Source of the DNA: Candidatus Moraniibacteriota bacterium | GTDB lineage: Bacteria; Patescibacteriota; Minisyncoccia; Moranbacterales; DUUL01 | DNA length: 19,557 nt | Assembly: GCA_018399935.1 (NCBI GenBank) | Contig: JAGYNP010000035.1 | Location: 1-19,557, forward strand | Direction: 5' to 3' | Shown here: piece after piece, positions 14,240 to 19,557 of the stretch | Layout of the letters: each line of letters begins with the position of its first letter | How positions within the stretch are numbered: position 1 is the stretch's first letter | Notes under the pieces: generated by a model | Databases searched by the model: none | What the model saw: only the letters and a program-made list of their open reading frames with translations | What the model was told of the DNA's origin: nothing | Translations under genes and position numbers: made by a program

Positions 14240-17185
14240 ATGAAAAAAAATAAAATTTTTAATAAAATTCTTTATTTAATTCTTTTAATGAGCTTACTTT
14301 TAGCTAATTCTATTGGAACAGCTCAGGCTTTGTTTGGTGGAAGCGGTCCAAGTGTTCCTTCTGTTGGTGAAGTTATAGATAAAGTTGAAAAACATTATGG
14401 TTTTGATGGAAGTATATTAAGAAGATCTCAAAAAAAAGGCGACTATCCTCAAGTTGAAGTTTTTTTCAATAAAACCTCTCCAAAAAAAGGAGATGAGGTT
14501 ACAGCCACTGCTATGCCTAAACATTTTAAAAATACAGGAGAACAGCTTTATTATACTTGGTTTTTAATAAGAGCTTCTGATGATGAAGATGGTGATGATA
14601 AATTTTCTGATGAAAGTGATCTTATTGAAAAAGCTAAACAAAGAGCGATGGGAATTGTAGCTAGAGGAGATTTTGATTATATGTTTTATGAAACAGACTA
14701 TTCATCAGGATCATCTGATCCCGATGAAGATGGTTATGAAGCTTCTTATGGTGGTGGAGATGGCGTGGGAGGAAAAAGTACTGGTAGTTCGATTGGTAAA
14801 TATGAATTTGAATGTTATGTTGAACCTACCGAAAAACAGATTGTTGATACTAATCAGATTACTAGATGTTATCGGCATAATTTTGGATTCTCTTTACCAG
14901 AGGATTATTCAATAGGTTATCCTGGAGAAGATTTAATTATTGAATGTGAACACAAATTTCCTTCTAGTCCAGAGAAAGATTTTTATGATTCTTGGGGTAA
15001 CCATATAGAATGTAAAGAGGGTGAGTTTGATTTAGGAGATGGTGAATTTACCACTAAAGAAGAGGCTTGTTGGGGTCTTGATCCTAATAATTCTGATACA
15101 GATGGGGATGGTTTTTTGGATGAAGCTGATTTAGTTGGTTTGGGTCAGAGTCAATTAACCTGGAAATTTGAACCAGGTGATAGAGTAGGGGTTGTTATAG
15201 AAGGAACTTCAATGGTTCCAACAAATGAATCTGAAGGAGGTCCAACAGTTATTGGTCTAGGTGAAAGAATAACATATAATTGTTCCAATGCTTCCAATGG
15301 AGATTATTGTGTTAGTGGAGGAATGAGTTTTGGAGAATGTGTTGATGGAGAATGTGTTTCAAGCGATTGTGATGATTCTAGTAATGAGGGAAATCCTTGC
15401 GGAACTAATGGAATTTGTTCTTATTCAACAATTACTGAAACGGGGAGTTGTGATGAGGTTTCTACTGTTTGCGCTTCTAGTGGAGATTTATGTCGAAAAG
15501 GAAATATAATTGGAACTTGTATGGGTTCGGAATGTGTGCTTTCTAGGTGTGGAGCTATTGGTGATAAATGTCAAACTGATACAGGAACTTTAGGAACATG
15601 TGATTTTAATGGGTATTGTCAAGAAGATACTGATAGTGCAGGGGATCAGTCAATGAATCCTTATTATAAGATAACTTGGGCTGGTTTAGATGTCTGTGAT
15701 CAGGAAAAAGTCGGAAATGATGATAAAGATGATTTTTTAGAAGATGATGAATGTGAGAATGGATATGATTATGGATTTCCCTATTTAGCTACTAAAAAAG
15801 TTAGCGAGGAATCTGAAGATATTTTAAAACCGACTTTGATTAGTAATGTTTCAGAAGCACAAGTTGATTTAAATAATTTAAATTACTCGGATTATATTAA
15901 AATTAAGGTTGCTTTTGATAATCAAACAACTATTGATCCGGATTTCATCAAATATAATTGGAGTATTAATTTAAGAAATGAGAACGAAGTTGATATTGCA
16001 GGAGGTGATTTGATATCGCAGGATTGGGTAGAGGGCGAAATTAATCAAGGAGTGGGAGCTAGTAGTATTAAATTCAGAGGAAAAAAAAGTTCAGATTTTA
16101 AGAACACACTTGATTCATATAGTGGTCAAAAACTTCATTTTTTTATTGGGTTAGATATTGTAGAGTCTGGAAAACGCAAAAAGGCTTCTATAAAAATACC
16201 TATTATAGTTAATGATGTGCCAATAAAAATATATGACAAAAATGGTTCGGAAATTTGTAAGTTAACAGAAGATCTTTATGGAAAAGTTTGTCCAGTTTAT
16301 CCAGGACAAACAGTTTATGCCGTTTATGGAGGGGGAGCAGAGGGGAATATTATTGGTCATTCTTGGGAATTAGAAGGAGAGAAACTTTTAGATAAAAAAA
16401 GTGATTATTCACTACCATCAGTAGTCCCAAATAATTCAAGTTCAATAGTAGTTCCAATTTTTGGATCAAGTATGGAATTGCAAACATTAACATTGAAAAC
16501 TAGAAAAGAAAATGGTGATGAAATAGTTAGTGAAAGATTTTTGTCAATAGCTAAGCCTATGGCAAAAATTAAAAGTAATGATGAGAATACTGCTTGGCCA
16601 ATAAAAGTTAATGAAGGTGACTCGGACGAGAAAGATTCTGAAAATGTTTTTGGTTATAAAACTGGAGAATTAATTTCATTAAAAGCTGATATTGTCCCAA
16701 ATTATTTAGACAGTGCTAGTCTTACAACAGAAAATATTGTTTTGGAATGGTATATGAATGATCAAAAAGTAACGACGGATTTTATAGTTAAAAATTCTGA
16801 TAATAATATTGAAGTTAAAAATGAAACAATTAAATTTAAATTATTAGAAAATACGAGTCGCTCTACGAGTTTAACTTTAAAAGTGGTTAAGAAGTATACT
16901 GAAGATGAAAAAGATGATTTAAAAAATAATTGGGGAGTGAATATTTCAAGGAATTTAATTTTTGAAAAAAGTATCTCTTTGAAAAAAAGTGTTGATTCAT
17001 CTCCAGTTACAGAGGTTAAAGGAAGCTCTATTTCAGTTTTTATGGCTTCGACTCTTAATAATGCTCCGGAATATTTTATTTTTATAATAAAAACTACTAT
17101 AGTTTTTATTTTATTTTGGTTTTTATTATATGGTTTTAGTTATTGGTTCAATCAAGAAGTTAAACTAAAAAAATTAAATGATTAA
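14240..17185 (+). CDS. Large secreted, C-terminally anchored protein with Cys-rich repeats
   Basis: The 981-residue protein has a clear signal peptide (cleavage after AQA at residue 30) and one C-terminal membrane helix (about 945-970) followed by a short basic tail. Most of it should therefore face outward. A thrombospondin-type calcium motif DTDGDGFLD lies at 286-294. Residues 348-460 contain 16 cysteines in related units of about 25 residues of the form GD-x-C-x(5-8)-G-x-C-x(3-4)-C, for example GDLCRKGNIIGTCMGSEC; these are likely disulfide-bonded. The part from about 520 to 930 is beta-rich and resembles stacked Ig-like domains, though no family was identified. No transfer or enzymatic motif is seen. 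It overlaps the next gene by eight bases. A surface adhesin or an outer component of the secretion-like machine is inferred. Confidence 0.82.
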   Translation: MKKNKIFNKILYLILLMSLLLANSIGTAQALFGGSGPSVPSVGEVIDKVEKHYGFDGSILRRSQKKGDYPQVEVFFNKTSPKKGDEVTATAMPKHFKNTGEQLYYTWFLIRASDDEDGDDKFSDESDLIEKAKQRAMGIVARGDFDYMFYETDYSSGSSDPDEDGYEASYGGGDGVGGKSTGSSIGKYEFECYVEPTEKQIVDTNQITRCYRHNFGFSLPEDYSIGYPGEDLIIECEHKFPSSPEKDFYDSWGNHIECKEGEFDLGDGEFTTKEEACWGLDPNNSDTDGDGFLDEADLVGLGQSQLTWKFEPGDRVGVVIEGTSMVPTNESEGGPTVIGLGERITYNCSNASNGDYCVSGGMSFGECVDGECVSSDCDDSSNEGNPCGTNGICSYSTITETGSCDEVSTVCASSGDLCRKGNIIGTCMGSECVLSRCGAIGDKCQTDTGTLGTCDFNGYCQEDTDSAGDQSMNPYYKITWAGLDVCDQEKVGNDDKDDFLEDDECENGYDYGFPYLATKKVSEESEDILKPTLISNVSEAQVDLNNLNYSDYIKIKVAFDNQTTIDPDFIKYNWSINLRNENEVDIAGGDLISQDWVEGEINQGVGASSIKFRGKKSSDFKNTLDSYSGQKLHFFIGLDIVESGKRKKASIKIPIIVNDVPIKIYDKNGSEICKLTEDLYGKVCPVYPGQTVYAVYGGGAEGNIIGHSWELEGEKLLDKKSDYSLPSVVPNNSSSIVVPIFGSSMELQTLTLKTRKENGDEIVSERFLSIAKPMAKIKSNDENTAWPIKVNEGDSDEKDSENVFGYKTGELISLKADIVPNYLDSASLTTENIVLEWYMNDQKVTTDFIVKNSDNNIEVKNETIKFKLLENTSRSTSLTLKVVKKYTEDEKDDLKNNWGVNISRNLIFEKSISLKKSVDSSPVTEVKGSSISVFMASTLNNAPEYFIFIIKTTIVFILFWFLLYGFSYWFNQEVKLKKLND

Positions 17186-18299
17186 AAAGATTTTAATAAT
17201 AGTAATTATTTTAAATATTATTATAGCAGGATGGTTTTTAAGGGATTTTTTTAAAAAAATATTTTTTCAATCTCGAGAAACAACGATTACTTTTAACGAA
17301 GAACAAAATGATAGTAAAAAAACAAAAATAGAATCCAAGACAGAATTGAATATAGAAACACAGAAGATAGAAGATCAGACCATAGCTAATGGATCAATTA
17401 AATCTGTTAATTGGGATAATGAAAATGATTTAATTTATTATAATCAAAATAATTTTTTAAAAACTGATCTAAATGGTTCTTATAAAAAAACTTTAAGTTC
17501 TTATCCTTTCCAAGATTTGAAAATAATTCAATGTTCAAAGTCTGGAGATTTTTGCTTGGTTTTGGATGATGGTTTTTCAGTTTATAGTTTAAAAACTAAA
17601 GAAAATAGGAAGCTACCCGAAAAAACAGTTGATGCCAGTTTAAATTACCAAGGAGATGGTTTAATTTATTTAATTAAAATAAATGAAAAGAAGTATCAAT
17701 TGGCTAGTTCTGATTTATTTGGAGAAAATCAGATTTTAATGGGTAATTTATCTGGAGAAAATTTAAAAATAAGGATTAATCCCAAAAATAATAATATTTT
17801 TTATTATTCAAAAGAAGGGATTTCTCTAGTTGATTTGGTTGATATTAACCAAAAAAATAAATTAGTAGAGAAAAATATTATTGATGCCGATTGGTCTCCA
17901 GACGGAAAAAAAATTCTTTTTTCTTTTTATGATAAAAGTGTTTTATCTAGAAGAGTTCAATTGGGCTATTATGATTTAAATCAAAATAAACAATTCAACT
18001 TAGGATTACCAGGGATTTCACAAAAATGTATTTGGGGAAAGGATTCTTTGGTACTATATTGTGCAATTTTAGCTAGTGCTAAATCTCAAGATTTTATTTT
18101 AGATGATTGGTATTCTGGGGATTTTATTTCTCATGATGTTTTTTGGAAGGTAGATTTATTGACATCTGAAAGAAAGAGGCTTTTTGATAATTCAGAAAAA
18201 TATCCAATTGTAGATTCTTTTGATCTTTTTGTAAAAGATCAAAAACTTTTTTTTGTAGATAAAATTTCTGGTAATTTAATTAAGAGAGATATTTTTTAA
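17178..18299 (+). CDS. Membrane-anchored beta-propeller (PD40/TolB-like) protein
   Basis: An N-terminal hydrophobic helix (about 4-20) anchors the protein. It is followed by a charged linker (about 35-70) and a beta-strand-rich domain with repeated W/Y and Asp-rich turns. The clearest repeat is DADWSPDGKKILFSF (236-250), matching the WD40-like PD40 pattern S-P-D-G-K-x-I-x-F; other blades are more diverged. Such propellers usually serve as binding platforms. The ATG lies inside the end of the preceding gene (eight-base overlap), which suggests that both outward-facing proteins are made together. The partner or ligand is unknown. The gene is followed by a 26-bp AT palindrome that may end transcription. 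Confidence 0.8.
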   Translation: MIKKILIIVIILNIIIAGWFLRDFFKKIFFQSRETTITFNEEQNDSKKTKIESKTELNIETQKIEDQTIANGSIKSVNWDNENDLIYYNQNNFLKTDLNGSYKKTLSSYPFQDLKIIQCSKSGDFCLVLDDGFSVYSLKTKENRKLPEKTVDASLNYQGDGLIYLIKINEKKYQLASSDLFGENQILMGNLSGENLKIRINPKNNNIFYYSKEGISLVDLVDINQKNKLVEKNIIDADWSPDGKKILFSFYDKSVLSRRVQLGYYDLNQNKQFNLGLPGISQKCIWGKDSLVLYCAILASAKSQDFILDDWYSGDFISHDVFWKVDLLTSERKRLFDNSEKYPIVDSFDLFVKDQKLFFVDKISGNLIKRDIF

Positions 18300-18328
18300 G
18301 ATGTTTAAGTTGAATTATTCAAGTAAAA

Positions 18329-18354
18329 ATTTTTCTTTTTTAAAAAAGAAAAAT
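18329..18354. terminator. AT palindrome between convergent genes, possible bidirectional terminator
   Basis: Bases 18329-18354 form a perfect 26-bp inverted repeat with the centre TTTTTTAAAAAA and a single C/G pair per arm. It lies 29 bases after the beta-propeller stop and overlaps the stop of the convergent ligase-like gene. T-rich runs occur on both strands, but the stem is very poor in GC and has no built-in loop, so termination strength is uncertain. Confidence 0.4.
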
Positions 18355-19494
18355 AAACCAAAAAAATAAAGATTGGTTATTACTCCAAACAGGGACATCA
18401 ATCAAACCATGAATTAAAAAATAAATTAAAAAATAAAAAATTAGTTTAGTGGAAGATTTATGAAGAGAAGTAGTTTTTTTAAATAAAAAATAAAACCAAA
18501 GAAAAAAATTAAAGAAGCCAAAAGAAATTAAAATTTCAGAAAAAAGATTATGAGAATGAGGAACTGCCCATTGGGGGTAAGGAGGATATTGAGGTTGTCT
18601 AGAGATGTATTCTTTTTGAAAATTAGCTAAACCAATTCCATTCCAAAAATTATCAGTAATAATATTTGAAGTTACTAAATAAATAACAATTCTCGAATCA
18701 AAAGAATTTTTGTTTTCAAAGGGATTATAAGAATAATATTTCATAAAAAATGGAGTAATCAATAAAAAACAAAGAAAAAATAAAGAAAAAATTAAAAGAC
18801 TTTTTGATAAAAACATTATTTTTTTTAGATTTAATTGGTTGACAAAAATTAATAAAACTATTCCAGTAGCTATTAAAGCTCCTAGTGACTGAGTTACCCA
18901 TAAAGCTGGTAAATAAAAAATTAAACTCCAAAGAAAAAATTTATTTTTTTTATTATTTAGATAAAGAGTGCTTATTATACCTAAAGATATTACTATTGCT
19001 AATTGATTAGGAGAGTCAAAAAATAAACTTACTCGGTTGTCAAAAGTAGTTAAATTTAAAAGTTTAAAAAAAATAGTTAAAATTGATAAAAATAAAGAAG
19101 AGAAAAAATAACCATAAAAAAACCATTTTAAATTAAAATATTTTTTCTTAATAAAAAAAGAGACAAAAATAGTCCAAAGAATTGGCAAAAGAAAAAGACT
19201 TTTCCAGAGACTAAAATTATTAATCCAGTTTTTATTCCAATTAAGAAAAAGACTTAAAAAAGAAAAAATTAAAAAAAGACTTAGTGGTTTTAAGTTTTTT
19301 TTTAAGAGATAATACTTGAAATTTGACCAGGTTTTTTCTTTAAAAATAAGCACAAATCCTAAAATTAGGTTTAAAAAAAGTAATGAGTCTAATAGATTTA
19401 TACTGCCCCAATTTTTTATTGGATATTTTAAGATAAAAACAAAAGGAAAAGTGAAAGAAAAAAGAGTGGAGAGTTGAAAGATTTTCTTGATCAT
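18340..19494 (-). CDS. O-antigen ligase/polymerase-like membrane protein
   Basis: These multi-pass enzymes (WaaL, Wzy, RfaL families) join or polymerise lipid-linked glycans on the outer face of the membrane. This 384-residue protein has about ten to twelve hydrophobic segments. The diagnostic large loop follows: SFDSRIVIYLV (about 270-280) with the conserved Arg, W-N-GIGLANFQKEY, then PHSHNLFSE (312-320, His313 and His315), followed by ISFGFF. The C-terminal HGLIDVPVW is also typical. The ATG is the first usable start; upstream in-frame codons reach a TGA without another start codon. The start overlaps the stop of an upstream gene by four bases (ATGA). It is convergent to the secretion-like run and probably belongs to a surface glycan operon. 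The substrate cannot be told. Confidence 0.83.
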   Translation of the reverse strand: MIKKIFQLSTLFSFTFPFVFILKYPIKNWGSINLLDSLLFLNLILGFVLIFKEKTWSNFKYYLLKKNLKPLSLFLIFSFLSLFLNWNKNWINNFSLWKSLFLLPILWTIFVSFFIKKKYFNLKWFFYGYFFSSLFLSILTIFFKLLNLTTFDNRVSLFFDSPNQLAIVISLGIISTLYLNNKKNKFFLWSLIFYLPALWVTQSLGALIATGIVLLIFVNQLNLKKIMFLSKSLLIFSLFFLCFLLITPFFMKYYSYNPFENKNSFDSRIVIYLVTSNIITDNFWNGIGLANFQKEYISRQPQYPPYPQWAVPHSHNLFSEILISFGFFNFFLWFYFLFKKTTSLHKSSTKLIFYFLIYFLIHGLIDVPVWSNNQSLFFWFIFLF

Positions 19495-19557
19495 AGAATT
19501 GCTAAAAAGGCTAATATTAATGGGAGTAATTGAATAGAGTAAAATGGAGTTTCAAAA
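19491..19557 (-). CDS. Partial C-terminus of an upstream membrane protein
   Basis: On the minus strand an open frame enters from the right edge and encodes 21 residues, starting FETPFYSIQLLPL and ending in a hydrophobic stretch before TGA. The TGA overlaps the ligase-like ATG as ATGA, a typical arrangement for co-translated genes. The rest of the gene lies outside the window. The hydrophobic end suggests a membrane protein, but 21 residues cannot identify it. Confidence 0.5.
   Translation of the reverse strand, partial: FETPFYSIQLLPLILAFLAIL

Noticed and set aside
14673..14915. 80-codon frame on the plus strand within the large secreted protein gene
   Set aside because: It is an alternative frame of a well-supported gene with a signal peptide and repeats; its own translation has no plausible features.
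324..18299. Reassigned UGA codon as in some Patescibacteria groups
   Set aside because: No complete gene here ends in TGA, but full-length families also contain no in-frame TGA, and the partial minus-strand gene appears to stop at TGA; the standard code suffices.

Overview
The window looks like the chromosomal replication-origin region of a very AT-rich bacterium of the Patescibacteria (Candidate Phyla Radiation), probably a Parcubacteria-like lineage. This placement is inferred from gene content and not from a database match. The supporting traits are: dnaA-dnaN followed by a tiny DciA-like gene, a split VirB4/PrgI/TrbL type IV secretion-like cluster, extracellular proteins with thrombospondin type 3 calcium repeats, tightly packed genes, and start codons without visible Shine-Dalgarno sequences. 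Complete genes keep full-length reading frames in the standard bacterial code and end in TAA or TAG.

Region 1-3390 is the replication locus. A perfect parS site (36-51) lies upstream of dnaA. dnaA is preceded by a promoter-like element and DnaA-box-like nonamers. A 241-bp gap between dnaA and dnaN carries repeated TTATTAACA nonamers and an AT-only tract, and is the best candidate for oriC. dnaN is followed after 3 bp by a small DUF721/DciA-like helicase-loader candidate. The next gene, which overlaps it by one base, is a large UbiA-family membrane prenyltransferase with an extra N-terminal membrane domain (3390-5012).

Region 5121-12863 is a compact seven-gene run: a membrane-anchored calcium-repeat protein, a secreted protein, a TrbL/VirB6-like channel protein with a long soluble tail, an unrecognised helical protein, a PrgI/VirB3-like protein, and a VirB4 ATPase split over two genes. 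It resembles the inner-membrane core of a type IV secretion system without recognisable VirB7-10, VirB11 or VirD4 genes in the window. A gap of higher GC content (12864-13097) holds an imperfect inverted repeat of REP/MITE type and a 13-bp direct repeat.

Region 13098-18299 is a second co-directional run: a small membrane protein, a CPBP-like membrane protein that has lost its catalytic residues, a 981-residue secreted and membrane-anchored protein with cysteine-rich repeats, and a membrane-anchored beta-propeller protein. It probably supplies the outward-facing parts that go with the secretion-like core. A 26-bp AT palindrome separates it from a convergent minus-strand pair: an O-antigen ligase/polymerase-like protein and the last 21 codons of an upstream membrane protein that runs off the right edge.

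No tRNA, rRNA, CRISPR array, transposase or integrase was seen.
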